64,000 nucleotides of DNA from CAVXFL01 sp963761015. Lineage in GTDB: Bacteria; Pseudomonadota; Alphaproteobacteria; Acetobacterales; Acetobacteraceae. The notes beneath the pieces are model-generated. The model ran no database searches. It was not told the DNA's origin and saw nothing but the letters and a program-made list of their open reading frames with translations. The translations under genes and the position numbers were made by a program. The DNA is taken from assembly GCA_963761015.1 (NCBI GenBank), contig CAVXFL010000025.1, positions 62,001 to 126,000 of the forward strand, written 5' to 3'. Below, in pieces: positions 1 to 8,945 of the stretch (the first letter of the stretch is position 1; each line of letters starts with the position of its first letter).

Positions 1-2
1 GC

Positions 3-140
3 GATGCCGGTTTCTATCGCGCCAAGCTCGCGACGGCGCGGTTCTATACCGACCGCATTCTGCCCCAGGCCGGCGCGCTTTACGGCGCGATCAAGTCAGG
101 GAAGGCGTCGATGATGGCGGTCGAGGACTCGGCGTTTTAG
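3..140 (+). CDS. Acyl-CoA dehydrogenase, C-terminal end (partial)
   Basis: Only the last 45 codons are in the window, ending at TAG 138-140. The peptide runs through FYRAKLATARFY, then TDRILPQAGALY, and ends MMAVEDSAF. This looks like the C-terminal helical domain of acyl-CoA dehydrogenases, which oxidise acyl-CoA with FAD and pass electrons to ETF. The first two bases belong to the preceding codon. The family call rests on a short tail, so the substrate is unknown. The acyl-CoA ligase, quinone oxidoreductase and SDR genes downstream fit a fatty-acid or aromatic-acid catabolism setting, but this is inference. Confidence 0.6.
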   Translation, partial: DAGFYRAKLATARFYTDRILPQAGALYGAIKSGKASMMAVEDSAF

Positions 141-158
141 CAACCGCCCTCGCCCCGG

Positions 159-219
159 CCCTCTCCCGCCAGCGGGAGAGGGCGCAGAAAGAAGACCTCT
201 CCCCGCGTCGGGGGAGAGG
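159..219. repeat. Two adjacent GC-rich hairpins (dispersed palindromic repeat / terminator region)
   Basis: Two inverted repeats lie between the dehydrogenase tail and the convergent peroxiredoxin gene. The first (159-182) has arms CCCTCTCCCG/CGGGAGAGGG and the second (196-219) has arms CCTCTCCCC/GGGGAGAGG. Their similarity suggests a REP-like dispersed element. Lying between convergent genes, they could also stop transcription from both sides. No U-tract follows. Confidence 0.55.
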
Positions 220-260
220 GTTGGGTGAGGGGGCTTTCGCACCATTTGCCGGGTACTGCA

Positions 261-923
261 TCAGCCCTGCGGCTGCGAAACGAACCGCAGATATGGCTTC
301 GGCGCCTTCCAGCCCTGCGGATATTTCTGCTTCGCCTGCTCGTCGGAAACGGCGGGGGAAATGATCACGTCTTCGCCCGGCTTCCAGTTCACCGGCGTGG
401 CGACCTGATGCTTCGCCGTCAGTTGCATCGAGTTGATCACACGCAGAATCTCGTCGAAATTGCGTCCCGTGCTCATGGGATAGACCAAGATCAGCCTGAT
501 CTTCTTGTCCGGCCCGATGATGTACACGTTGCGCACGGTCTGATTGTCGGCCGCGGTGCGCTTCGCCGCGTCGCCCGACGCGCTCGCCGGCAGCATGCCG
601 TAGAGCTTCGCGACCTTCAGATCCGGATCGCCGATCATCGGATAGTCCGGCGTGTAACCGATGGCGTCGGTAATGTCCTTCTCCCAGCGCCGATGGTCCT
701 CCACCGGATCGACGGAAAGCCCGATGACCTTGACGTTGCGCTTCTCCCAATCCGGCTTCAGCCTGGCCACGTAGCCGAGTTCGGTCGTGCAAACCGGGGT
801 GAAGTCCTTGGGGTGCGAGAACAGCACGCCCCAGGAATTGCCGAGCCATTCGTGGAAACGAAGGCGACCCTGAGTCGTATCCGCCTCGAAATCCGGCGCC
901 GTATCGCCGATGCTGAGCGTCAT
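261..923 (-). CDS. 1-Cys peroxiredoxin (AhpC/TSA, Prx6-like)
   Basis: 220 aa, cytosolic. It reduces hydrogen peroxide and organic hydroperoxides through a peroxidatic cysteine. The N-terminal half has the thioredoxin-fold peroxiredoxin motif FTPVCTTE with Cys45 and the preceding SHPKDFTP. The C-terminal extension (NWKPGEDVIISPAVSDE) is typical of the Prx6/1-Cys group, and the length fits that family (about 210-225 aa). No second conserved cysteine is seen, which supports the 1-Cys type. The gene stands alone on the minus strand, convergent with the dehydrogenase tail. The ATG at 921-923 starts the usual N-terminus MTLSIGDTAPDFEADT. Confidence 0.93.
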   Translation of the reverse strand: MTLSIGDTAPDFEADTTQGRLRFHEWLGNSWGVLFSHPKDFTPVCTTELGYVARLKPDWEKRNVKVIGLSVDPVEDHRRWEKDITDAIGYTPDYPMIGDPDLKVAKLYGMLPASASGDAAKRTAADNQTVRNVYIIGPDKKIRLILVYPMSTGRNFDEILRVINSMQLTAKHQVATPVNWKPGEDVIISPAVSDEQAKQKYPQGWKAPKPYLRFVSQPQG

Positions 924-1108
924 GCTACCCTCCAGACTGGTTCGAGCGAGCCGCCGGGCCGGCCGGGTGCCGACCGGCGGCGATCACCTCGACAGACCTG
1001 TGTCCTGGAGCCGAAGCTAGCAACGGGTTCCGTCGAGGGCCAGACTTGCGCCGGCGGCGCCCACCGGCCCGCCTTGCCGGCCGCCGACGTTCCTGCAAAT
1101 TTGAGCGG

Positions 1109-1549
1109 ATGATCGCTCGCGTGCGCCTGCTCGCTCTGCTGCCGATACTCGTCCTCGCCGGTTGCAAGCTGGTGGATCAGACGACGTTCGGCGCCAAGCC
1201 GCAGCGACCGCCGGCCGACCTGCTGACCCGGGCGCTGCAACCCGGCCCGGCGGTTCCGCTGGTGACCGTCATCTTCAACGGCGGCCAGGTCGCCTATGCG
1301 CAGCAACTCCGCCTCGCCGTGCTGATGGCGGAGGCGCGCAAGCCCGACGCGCGATACGACCTGGTCACCGTGGTTCCGGCGCGCGGGACGCCCGCCGAGC
1401 AGGAGGCGGCGGCGAAGGCGGGCCAGCCCGACGCGATCGCCGTTGCCGATGAAATGAACGGCCTCGGCGTCGATCCGCCGCGCATCCATTTCTCCGCCCG
1501 GACCGAGCCGGACGTGAAATTTCGCGAACTGCGAATCTACGTGCGTTGA
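1109..1549 (+). CDS. Small predicted lipoprotein
   Basis: 146 aa from the ATG at 1109. An upstream in-frame ATG at 1046 would put an arginine-rich stretch before the signal peptide, so 1109 is preferred. The N-terminus MIARVRLLALLPILVLAGC is a lipoprotein signal with lipobox LAGC, so Cys19 should be acylated and the protein membrane-anchored. The mature part has a PVPLVTVIF strand, then an alanine-rich region. It resembles the small periplasmic proteins rich in repeated-cell-envelope-type sequence found across Rhodospirillales, but I do not recognise a defined family. It stands alone between two minus-strand genes. Confidence 0.65.
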   Translation: MIARVRLLALLPILVLAGCKLVDQTTFGAKPQRPPADLLTRALQPGPAVPLVTVIFNGGQVAYAQQLRLAVLMAEARKPDARYDLVTVVPARGTPAEQEAAAKAGQPDAIAVADEMNGLGVDPPRIHFSARTEPDVKFRELRIYVR

Positions 1550-1570
1550 GGTCCTGATCACCGCATCATC

Positions 1571-1655
1571 GCGACGCCGGCGAAGGCCGGGGGAAGCAAT
1601 CCAGCAGCTTCCGCGGCTCTCGGATTGCATCGTCGCTCCGCTCCTCGCAATGACA
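1571..1655. repeat. REP-like dispersed repeat
   Basis: The intergenic segment holds GAAGCAATCCAG, then GGATTGC, then CGCTCCTCGCAATGAC. These are the elements of a common alphaproteobacterial intergenic palindromic repeat. A diverged relative with the same GAAGCAATCCAG and GTCGCAATGAC blocks lies at about 61211-61287. It sits between convergent genes and carries no ORF. Confidence 0.45.
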
Positions 1656-1671
1656 GCACGCGGATAGGCGA

Positions 1672-3319
1672 TTATCCCCGCAACTCCCGCCGCAAAATCT
1701 TCCCGGTCGGTGTTTTCGGCAGTTCATCGGTGATTTCCACCAGACGGGGATACTTGTACGCCGCCATGCGCGTGCGGCAGAATTCGATGATCTCGGCCGC
1801 CGTGGCCTGCCGGCCGGGTTTCAGGCTGATGACCGCCTTGACGGTCTCGCCGCGATAGGCGTCCTTTACCCCGACCACCGCCGCCTCGCGCACCGCCGGA
1901 TGCGTGTACAGCACGTCCTCCACCTCGCGCGGCCAGACCTTGTAGCCGGCCGCTACGATCATGTCCTTCTTGCGATCGACCAGATAGAACCAGCCGTCGT
2001 CGTCCATGAACCCGACATCGCCGGTGCGGAAACCGTCGGGCCGCATCGCCGCCTCGGTCTCGGCCGGCTTGTTCCAATACCCTGGCACGACCATCGGCCC
2101 GTCGATCACGATCTCGCCGATTTCGCCGGCCGCAACCGGACGCCCCTCTTCGTCGCTGATCCAGGACCGCACATTGTACACCGGCACGCCGATGGAGAGC
2201 GCGCCCGAGCGGGGATCGACCGGGGCTTCGCGCCCGAGCGGCACCGCGTGCGTGGGCGAGGTCGTTTCGGTCAGCCCGTAGCCGTTGCGGATATACAGGC
2301 GGAATCGGGCGCGGAACTGTTCCACCACCTCGGGCGGGATCGGCGCGCCGCCGGAATAGACGGTCCTCAGGCTCGAAAGCGCTTCCCGGCGCGCATTCTC
2401 GTGGTTCATCAGCGCGATGAACGCGGTGATCGCGCCGATGGTGAACGCGGGCCGATGCTCAGCGATCGCGTCCAGCATCACGCCCGCGTCGAACCGGAAC
2501 GCCAGGACGAGCGGCGAGGCGGTAATGAACGCCGCGGCGATGTGGCCGATCAGCCCGGTGATGTGGAACAGCGGAGCCAGCCCGAGCACCGGCGCGCCGT
2601 CGTCCAGGCGCATCCAGTCGCGGTATGTCTGGGCGTTGAAGCAGACATTGCCGTGGGTGTTCGTCGCCCCCTTCGGCGCGCCGGTCGTGCCCGACGTGTA
2701 GACGAGGAACGCGATATCGGACGCGGCAAAGCCGTGCGAATTCGGCGGGTGCCGGCCGCGATTGGCGCGCAGGACGGCGAGGAGATCCTCGGCGCCGGGG
2801 CACGCAATCCGCCGCGCCTCCGCGAACAGGCGCGCGTCGTTGCGGCTTTGGAAGTCGAGCGCCGAGGTCGTGAACACCGCGTCCGGCCGCGCCTCGAGTT
2901 GCGAGATGACGTCACGATAGAGCGTTTCGTGGCAAACCAGCGCGCGCGGCGTGCAATCGCCGAGCAGCAGGGCCAGTTCGCGCGCGCGGTTCATCGGATT
3001 GATCGGCACCGCGATGCCGCCCGCCTTCCAGGCGGCGAGCACGGCGATGACGAACTGCGGCACGTTTTGCAAATAGAATTCCGAGCCGGTCGCCACGCGC
3101 GAAACCGCGCTCGCCGAGTGCGGCGGCGAAGCTGTCGCTCGCCTCGTCCAGGTCCGCATAGCTCAGGGTCGAATCGAAATACCGAACGGCCGGCCTGGCG
3201 CCGGCCCGCGCCACCGAATGGCGGAACAAGGCGAGCGCGTCGCCGAATTCCGGAGCGATCTCGAGACCCCGCGCGCCGTCGTACAGGGCAAGCCACGGCT
3301 TCGCGTCATAGACACCCAT
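1672..3319 (-). pseudogene. AMP-forming acyl-CoA synthetase/ligase, frameshifted
   Basis: Class I adenylate-forming enzyme: it activates a carboxylic acid to acyl-AMP and then acyl-CoA. The C-terminal frame (from about 3078 down) has the P-loop YTSGTTGAPKG, NGYGLTET, the hinge region GDVGFMDDDGWFYLVDRKKDMI, and the catalytic lysine region PKTPTGKILRREL. The N-terminal frame begins MGVYDAKPWLALYDG at 3319 and runs to GERGFARGDRLG. Removing one base near 3078-3082 joins the frames as GDRLGFYLQNVPQ and gives about 548 aa, a normal family length. So the only defect is one extra base, either a real mutation or a sequencing error. The substrate is unknown. It is divergent from the quinone oxidoreductase at 3467. 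Confidence 0.85.
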
Positions 3320-3466
3320 CGCCTGTTGTTCCCGCCAGCAAGGCCAGCGGCGAGTGTCGCGCCGAGGCCGAGGCCGTCAAGCCGCTTCCCTGCGGCTGCC
3401 GGCGCGAGCAGTATCGAGGCGCCGCGCCGCCTTGCTGGCTTCGCGGCCAATGCCGAAGGCGGTACC

Positions 3467-4441
3467 ATGAAAGCTGTGCAGTGCCGGGAATGGGGCGGGC
3501 CGGAGAGGCTGAGGATTGTCGAGACCGAGTTGCGCCAGCCGGGGCCCGGCGAGGTCAGGGTGCGCGTGCGCGCCGCCGGCGTGAACTTCCCCGACGTGCT
3601 GATCATTCAGCAGAAATATCAGCTCAAGCCGGACTTGCCGTTCACGCCCGGATGCGAGGTTGCCGGCGACGTGATCGCGGTCGGTTCCGGCGTCAAGGAG
3701 TTCCGGCCCGATCAGCGGGTGATGGCCTATTGCGGGCTGGGCGGGTTCGCCGAGGAGGCGATCGTCCCCGCCGCGTCGTGCTTCGCGATCCCGGAGCCGC
3801 TCGGCTACGACGTGGCCGCCTCGGTTTTGCTCGCCTACGGCACATCCTGGCACGCCTTGCGCGACCGCGCGGCCTTGCGCGAGGGCGAGACCCTGCTGGT
3901 GCTCGGCGCCGCCGGCGGCGTCGGGCTCGCCGCGGTCGAGATCGGCATCGCGCTCGGCGCGCGGGTCATCGCGGGCGCGTCCTCGGACGAGAAGCTGTCG
4001 GTCTGCCGCCGCCACGGCGCCTCGGCGCTGATCAATTACCGCAACGAGAACCTGCGCGAGGCGATCGCGCGGCTCACCGACCGGCACGGGCCGGACGTCA
4101 TCTACGATCCGGTCGGCGGCGCTCTGAGCGAGCCCGCTTTCCGCTCCATTGCCTGGCGCGGGCGTTATCTGGTTGTCGGCTTCGCGGCGGGCGGCATCCC
4201 GTCGCTGGCGCTGAACCTGCCGCTACTCAAGGGGGCGTCGATCGTCGGCGTCTACTGGGGCGAGCACATGAAGCGCGAACGGCAACGGTACCGAGAGGAA
4301 ACCGAGGAGTTGCTGGGCCTGATCGCCTCCGGCCGCCTGAAGCCGCTGGTATCCCGGACCCATCCGCTCGATCAGGTGCCGCAGGCGCTGGCCGACATGG
4401 CCAGCGCGAAAGTGGTCGGCAAGATCGTGGTCGTCCCGTGA
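3467..4441 (+). CDS. NAD(P)H:quinone oxidoreductase / zinc-independent MDR-family reductase
   Basis: 324 aa medium-chain dehydrogenase/reductase without zinc ligands. The N-terminal GroES-like part has AGVNFPDVLIIQQKYQ and PGCEVAGDVIAVG. The Rossmann part has the dinucleotide motif VLGAAGGVGLAAVEIG, and a late segment VYWGEHMKRER is typical of QOR2-type enzymes. Likely reaction: NADPH-dependent reduction of quinones or enoyl thioesters. The start is the ATG at 3467 (MKAVQCREWGGPERL); the longer in-frame ORF upstream is GC-driven. It is followed 13 nt later by an SDR gene on the same strand, so the two are probably cotranscribed, and both may act with the divergent acyl-CoA ligase. Confidence 0.9.
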   Translation: MKAVQCREWGGPERLRIVETELRQPGPGEVRVRVRAAGVNFPDVLIIQQKYQLKPDLPFTPGCEVAGDVIAVGSGVKEFRPDQRVMAYCGLGGFAEEAIVPAASCFAIPEPLGYDVAASVLLAYGTSWHALRDRAALREGETLLVLGAAGGVGLAAVEIGIALGARVIAGASSDEKLSVCRRHGASALINYRNENLREAIARLTDRHGPDVIYDPVGGALSEPAFRSIAWRGRYLVVGFAAGGIPSLALNLPLLKGASIVGVYWGEHMKRERQRYREETEELLGLIASGRLKPLVSRTHPLDQVPQALADMASAKVVGKIVVVP

Positions 4442-4454
4442 AGGGCCGCGAGCC

Positions 4455-5333
4455 ATGAACGACTTCCAGGGCAATGTGGCGGTGGTCACGGGCGCGGCCA
4501 GCGGCTTCGGGCGCGAGTTCGCGCGCATGGCCGCCGGGCTCGGCATGCGCGTGGTGCTCGCCGATGTCGAAGCCGAGCCGCTCGCGGCGGCGGCGGCCGA
4601 GTTGCGCGCCGGCGGCAGCGAGGTGCTGGCCGAGCGGGTCGATGTCAGCCGTGCCGAGGAGGTCGAGCGACTGGCCGCGCGCAGCGTCGAACAATTCGGC
4701 GCGGTGCATCTGTTGTTCAACAACGCCGGGGTGGGCGCCGGCGGCGGGCTGATCTGGGAAAGCTCGGAGAAGGACTGGGCCTGGGTGCTCGGCGTGAATC
4801 TGTGGGGCGTGATCCACGGCGTGCGCTGCTTCGTGCCGCTCATGTTGCGCCAGGATTACCCGTGCCACGTGGTGAACACGGCCTCCGCCGCCGGGCTGAT
4901 CGCGCCGCAGACGATGGGCGTCTACAACACCAGCAAGCGCGCGGTGGTCGCGCTGACCGAGACGCTGTTTCACGACCTGCGGCTGGTGAACGCGAAAGTC
5001 GGCGTGTCGCTGCTCTGCCCGGCCTTCGTGAACACCGGAATCGCCCATGCCGAGCGCAACCGCCCGCGCGAATTGCGCAACGAGGCGCCGCCCACGCCGT
5101 CGCAAGTCGCCGCGCGCAGGGCCGCCGAGCAGGCGACCGCGTCCGGCCGCATCGCGGCGGCGGACGTGGCGCGCATAACGTTCGACGCGATCCGCGAAGA
5201 CCGGTTCTACGTCATCACGCACCCCAACATCCTGCCGTCGGTGGAGCTGCGGATGCAGGACATCCTGGCGCAGCGCCCGCCGAGCGACCCGTTCAGCTTC
5301 AAGAAGGAGGTCGCGTTCAAGGCGCAGGAGTGA
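4455..5333 (+). CDS. Short-chain dehydrogenase/reductase (SDR)
   Basis: 292 aa classical SDR. The nucleotide-binding motif TGAASGFG is at residues 12-19, the structural NNAG motif at 89-92, the catalytic Ser near 143, and Tyr157/Lys161 in YNTSK. The acid D37 after the second strand suggests an NAD(H) preference. The C-terminal tail (PSDPFSFKKEVAF) is longer than in minimal SDRs and matches the group that acts on bulky acyl or steroid-like alcohols. That last point is inference. It lies 13 nt after the quinone oxidoreductase stop and is likely in the same operon. A GC-rich hairpin follows at 5398-5415. Confidence 0.9.
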   Translation: MNDFQGNVAVVTGAASGFGREFARMAAGLGMRVVLADVEAEPLAAAAAELRAGGSEVLAERVDVSRAEEVERLAARSVEQFGAVHLLFNNAGVGAGGGLIWESSEKDWAWVLGVNLWGVIHGVRCFVPLMLRQDYPCHVVNTASAAGLIAPQTMGVYNTSKRAVVALTETLFHDLRLVNAKVGVSLLCPAFVNTGIAHAERNRPRELRNEAPPTPSQVAARRAAEQATASGRIAAADVARITFDAIREDRFYVITHPNILPSVELRMQDILAQRPPSDPFSFKKEVAFKAQE

Positions 5334-5397
5334 TCCGCTCGCGCGTCCCGGCGAAAGCGGGGGCCCGCTTATCCACCTCGTGCGGCTGCGTGACGGA

Positions 5398-5415
5398 CCC
5401 CGGCTTCCGCCGGGG
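5398..5415. terminator. Hairpin between convergent genes, possible bidirectional terminator
   Basis: Perfect 7-bp arms CCCCGGC/GCCGGGG with loop TTCC lie between the SDR stop (5333) and the stop of the minus-strand permease gene (5430). No T-run flanks it, so intrinsic termination is only suggested by the position. The surrounding sequence (GGCGAAAGCGGGGGCC) resembles the REP-like intergenic repeats elsewhere in the window. Confidence 0.4.
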
Positions 5416-5429
5416 AGGCGTGCAATCCG

Positions 5430-6420
5430 TTACGCTTCCGGCGCTTCGCGGCCGTAGAGCAGCAGCAGCACCAGAATGATCACGCCGTAGATGATGCTGC
5501 GGCCGTAATCCGGCATGTTCATCGCCAGCAGCACGCTGACCAAGGTGACCAGGCAGATCGAGCCGGCCACCGTGCCGATGTAATGCCCGCGCCCGCCCAG
5601 GATGTAGACGCCGCCGATCACCACCGCGGCGATCGACTGGAACAGGTACGGATCGCCCATGCCGAGCGAGGCCTGGCCGCCGAACCCGACCAGCATGATG
5701 CCGGCCAAAGCGGCGAACACGCCGCTCAACATATACAGCACGACCGTCGTGACCTGCACCGGAATGCCGGCGAGAAAGCTCGCGCGCGCGTTGGTGCCGA
5801 TCGCGTAGGTGCTGCGGCCGAAAGTGGTGAAGCTGAGCACGAACGACACCACCGCGGTGATGCCGAGCCACAGCCAGAGCGCCGCCGGGATGCCGAGCGC
5901 GTGCCCGTGGACCGCCTGCTGGATCAGCGGCGGGGCATAGGAGGCGCAGGAGGTGCAGGTCAGGCCGCCGCTCAGCCCGAGCGTCAACCCCTCCATGATG
6001 CCGTTCATGGCGAGCGTCATCACCACCGCCGGCACGCTGAAGAAGGTGATGCCGATGCCGTTCGCGAAGCCGACCAGCCGCCCCCATGCCCAGCGTCATC
6101 GCCAGGGCCAGCGGTGCGCGGTCGTTCTGGCCGAGCGAGGTCGTCACCAGCAGGATCGCCGCCGCGTTCAGCACCCATGGAACCGAGAGGTCGATGCCGC
6201 CGATCAAAATGACAAAGGTCTGGCCGGCGGCCACCAGGCCCACGAACATCGCCACGACCAGGACCGACTTGATGCTCGCGGCGCTGCCGAAGCCGGGGCG
6301 CACCGCCTCGCCGATCAGGAACAGCGCGACCGCCGCGCAATAGGCGTAGATGATCCGCCGGCCCTCGACGGAGGGCAGGAAGCGGGCGAGCCCGGCGCGG
6401 GCCGAAGCGTCCGCCGCCAT
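5430..6420 (-). pseudogene. Sugar ABC transporter permease (second copy), frameshifted
   Basis: RbsC/BPD_transp_2-type inner-membrane permease. From the ATG at 6420 the frame reads MAADASARAGLARFLPSV and then hydrophobic segments including LIGGIDLSVPWVLNAAAILL, the permease motif. Near 6078-6084 the frame breaks. The continuation (PAVVMTLAMNGIMEGLTLGL to the stop at 5430) is one base out, and deleting one G in the GGGGGCGGCTGGTCGG stretch restores GMGAAVGFANGIGITFF. The repaired product is about 329 aa, a normal length. Its start overlaps the stop of the upstream permease by 1 bp (TGATG). It is the last gene of the sugar transport operon. Confidence 0.8.
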
Positions 6421-7426
6421 CAGGCCCGCGTCCGCACCAGGCGCCCGATCCCCTCGGCCAGCACCACGGCGATCACCAGGAACAGGCCCTCGTAGAACGC
6501 CTGGTACAGCGGGTCGATATGCGCGAAGAACAGAATGTTGACGATCATGGTTGTGATGAAGGCGCCGAGAATGGCGCCGATGGCGCTGCCGCGGCCGCCG
6601 AACAGGCTGACCCCGCCCAGCACCACCGCCACGATCGAGGTCAGCGTATAGCCGTTGCCGGTGGTCGCGTCGCCCGCCGTGGCGGTGGCGGCCAGGAACA
6701 GTCCCGCGGCGGCGGACAGCATGCCGCTCAGCGTATAGGCCGAGGATCTTCGTGCGCACCGGGTCGATGCCGTTCGCCTTCGATGCCGCCTCGTCGTTGC
6801 CGATGGCGAGGATCGCCACGCCCGAGCGAGGTGCGGCGAAACGCGATCCACAGCAGGCCGAACGCGACGAGGTAAACCAGCGACAGCGGGTAGGACGTGT
6901 TGGCCAGGACGCGCGTGTAGACATCCGGCACCGCACCGCCGGGCTGCGGCAGCACCCGGATCGCCAGGCCCTGGAAAATCGCCAGCGTGGCGAGCGTCAC
7001 CAGGATCGGCTGTAGCCGCCCGATCGCCACCAGCAAGCCGTTCAACAGGCCGAGCGCCGCCCCGATCAGCAGGATCACCACCGACCAGAGAATCATGCTG
7101 CCCGCCGTGGTGCCCAGCCTGATCGCGGCGACCGCGTTGGTGAGGTCGATCATGCCGCCGACGGAGAGGTCGATGCCGCGCGTCAGCACGACCATCGCCT
7201 GCGCCAGCGCCGCCAGCACGAGCGGCATCGTGTTGTTGACGGTCGAGGTCAGCTCGAAACCGCCGGGGAAGATGCCCTGCCGCGCGTAGAAGATCACGCA
7301 GTAAATACCGATGCTGCCGGCCAGCATCGCGATCGCGAGCAGCAGGCCGATGTTGCGGCCGAGCCAGTTGGACCACGGCGTACGGCGCGGACGGAACAGG
7401 ACCTGGGCGGAAGCGTCAGGCGGCAA
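6420..7426 (-). pseudogene. Sugar ABC transporter permease (first copy), two frameshifts
   Basis: RbsC-like permease. From 7426 the frame gives MPPDASAQVLFRPRRTPW, several membrane helices and the motif LTRGIDLSVGGMIDL. One extra base near 6823-6828 breaks the frame after RRTSLG; the next frame continues VAILAIGNDEAASKANG to LGLY. A second break near 6738-6742 leads into LSGMLSAAAGLFLAATATAG and on to the stop. Both breaks can be repaired by removing one base each, giving about 334 aa. The start lies 11 bp inside the ATPase gene, so translation is probably coupled. Function, if intact: membrane pore of a pentose/hexose uptake system. Confidence 0.8.
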
Positions 7427-8945
7427 GACGATCTCGCACGGCGGCGGCCACGATGTGTTCGGCGGTGATGCCAGGGGCGTCCAGTTCCGCGGCGATGCGG
7501 CCTTCGCGCATCACCAGCACGCGGTTCGCCAGATGCGCGAGTTCCTCGGCATCGCTGGAATAGAACAGGATGGCCCGGCCCTCGCGGGCGAGCGTCATCA
7601 TCAGTTCGTAGATCTCGTGCTTGGTGGCGACGTCCACGCCGCGCGTGACGTCGTACAGCAGCAGCACGCGGCAGTTCGCGAGCAGCCAGCGGCCGAGCAG
7701 CACCTTCTGCTGGTTGCCACCCGAGAGCGCGCCGACCGGCGTGGACAAATCCGGCGTGCGGACCTTGAGCTGGTCGACGATCTGCTGCGCCAACCTGCGC
7801 TCGAGGATGCCGCGAACCATGCCGAACGTCGCGATGCGGCGCAGGATCGTGAGGCTGAGATTGTCGCGCACGCTGCGCGAGAGCAGCAGCCCCTCGGTCT
7901 TGCGGTCCTCGGGCACCAGCGCGATGCCATGCCGGATCGCGTCGCGCGGCTTGCGGATCCGCACCGGCCGGCCGCCGATGGCGATCGTCCCCCCCGAGGC
8001 GCGTTCCGCTCCGAACAGGGTGAAAAACAGCTCGCGGGTGCCGTGCCCGGCCAGCCCGCCCACGCCGAGCACCTCGCCCTCGCGCAAGGTGAAGGACACG
8101 TCGTGCAAGCGCGGTCCCGACAGGCCGCGCACCGCGAGCACCGGCGTCTCGCGGCCGAGCGCGGGTAGCGGCGGATACAACGCCTCCACCCGCGTGCCGG
8201 TCATCAGCGTTATCGCCTCCTCCTCGTCCAGTTCGGTGAACGTGCCGACCTCGGCGCCATTGCGAAACACGGTGATGCGATCGTTGATGTTCTGGATTTC
8301 GTTCCATCGGTGCGAGGTGAAGACGATGCAAGTGCCGCGGTCGCGCAGGCGGCGGATCTGCTCGAACAGCCAAGCGGTCTCGCGTTCCACGAGGGAAGAG
8401 GTCGGTTCGTCCAGAAACAGGATCTCGGGGTCGTGCGTGATGGCGCGCACGATTTCGATCACCTGCCGCTCGGCGAGTGTGATGTCCTCGACCAGCGCGG
8501 TCGGGTCGATATGCTCGATGCCCAGCCCGGCCAGCATCGCCTCCGCCTCGTCGGCCATGCGGCGCTGGCCGATCAGGCCGAGCCCGCCGCGCGGTTCGCG
8601 GCGCAGCAGCAGGTTCTCGGCCACCGTCATGCCGGGCAGCAAGGTCAGCTCCTGGAACACCGTCCAGGCGCCGAGCGCGTGCCCGTCATCCGGGCCTGAG
8701 AGGTGAACCTCCTGGCCCTTGATGCGGATCGTGCCAGAATCCGGGCGCAGCCGTCCGCCCAGCGCCTTGATGAGCGTGCTCTTGCCGGCGCCGTTCTCGC
8801 CCACCAAGGCATGTACCTCGCCGAAGCGGGCCTCGAACGAGGCCTGCTCCAGCGCATGCACGCCGCCGAACGATTTCGATACGTTGATGGCCTCGACCGC
8901 CGGCGACGCGCTCGCGCCGCCGGCGGTGCCGGTTGCTGCGATCAT
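7416..8945 (-). CDS. Sugar ABC transporter ATP-binding protein (RbsA/MglA type)
   Basis: 509 aa with two ABC domains. The first has Walker A GENGAGKST, a signature-like region in LAERQVIEIVRA, and Walker B ILFLDEPTSSL. The second has a degenerate Walker A (GGLAGHGTRELFF), as is usual for this subfamily, and signature LSGGNQQKVLLGRWL. It powers uptake through the two permeases that follow. The ATG at 8943-8945 overlaps the stop of the upstream binding-protein gene (ATGA), and its end overlaps the first permease by 11 bp, so the operon is tightly coupled. The start MIAATG is notable because an 18-bp repeat encoding MIAARG is found upstream at 10075-10164. Confidence 0.95.
   Translation of the reverse strand: MIAATGTAGGASASPAVEAINVSKSFGGVHALEQASFEARFGEVHALVGENGAGKSTLIKALGGRLRPDSGTIRIKGQEVHLSGPDDGHALGAWTVFQELTLLPGMTVAENLLLRREPRGGLGLIGQRRMADEAEAMLAGLGIEHIDPTALVEDITLAERQVIEIVRAITHDPEILFLDEPTSSLVERETAWLFEQIRRLRDRGTCIVFTSHRWNEIQNINDRITVFRNGAEVGTFTELDEEEAITLMTGTRVEALYPPLPALGRETPVLAVRGLSGPRLHDVSFTLREGEVLGVGGLAGHGTRELFFTLFGAERASGGTIAIGGRPVRIRKPRDAIRHGIALVPEDRKTEGLLLSRSVRDNLSLTILRRIATFGMVRGILERRLAQQIVDQLKVRTPDLSTPVGALSGGNQQKVLLGRWLLANCRVLLLYDVTRGVDVATKHEIYELMMTLAREGRAILFYSSDAEELAHLANRVLVMREGRIAAELDAPGITAEHIVAAAVRDRLAA

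Noticed and set aside
1900..4458. 852-aa plus-strand open frame over the ligase and oxidoreductase region
   Set aside because: Composition is that of a shadow frame and it covers two recognisable genes in other frames.
6420..7426. Programmed ribosomal frameshifting in the permease gene
   Set aside because: No slippery heptamer at the breaks, two breaks in one gene, and the same type of +1 break in unrelated genes.
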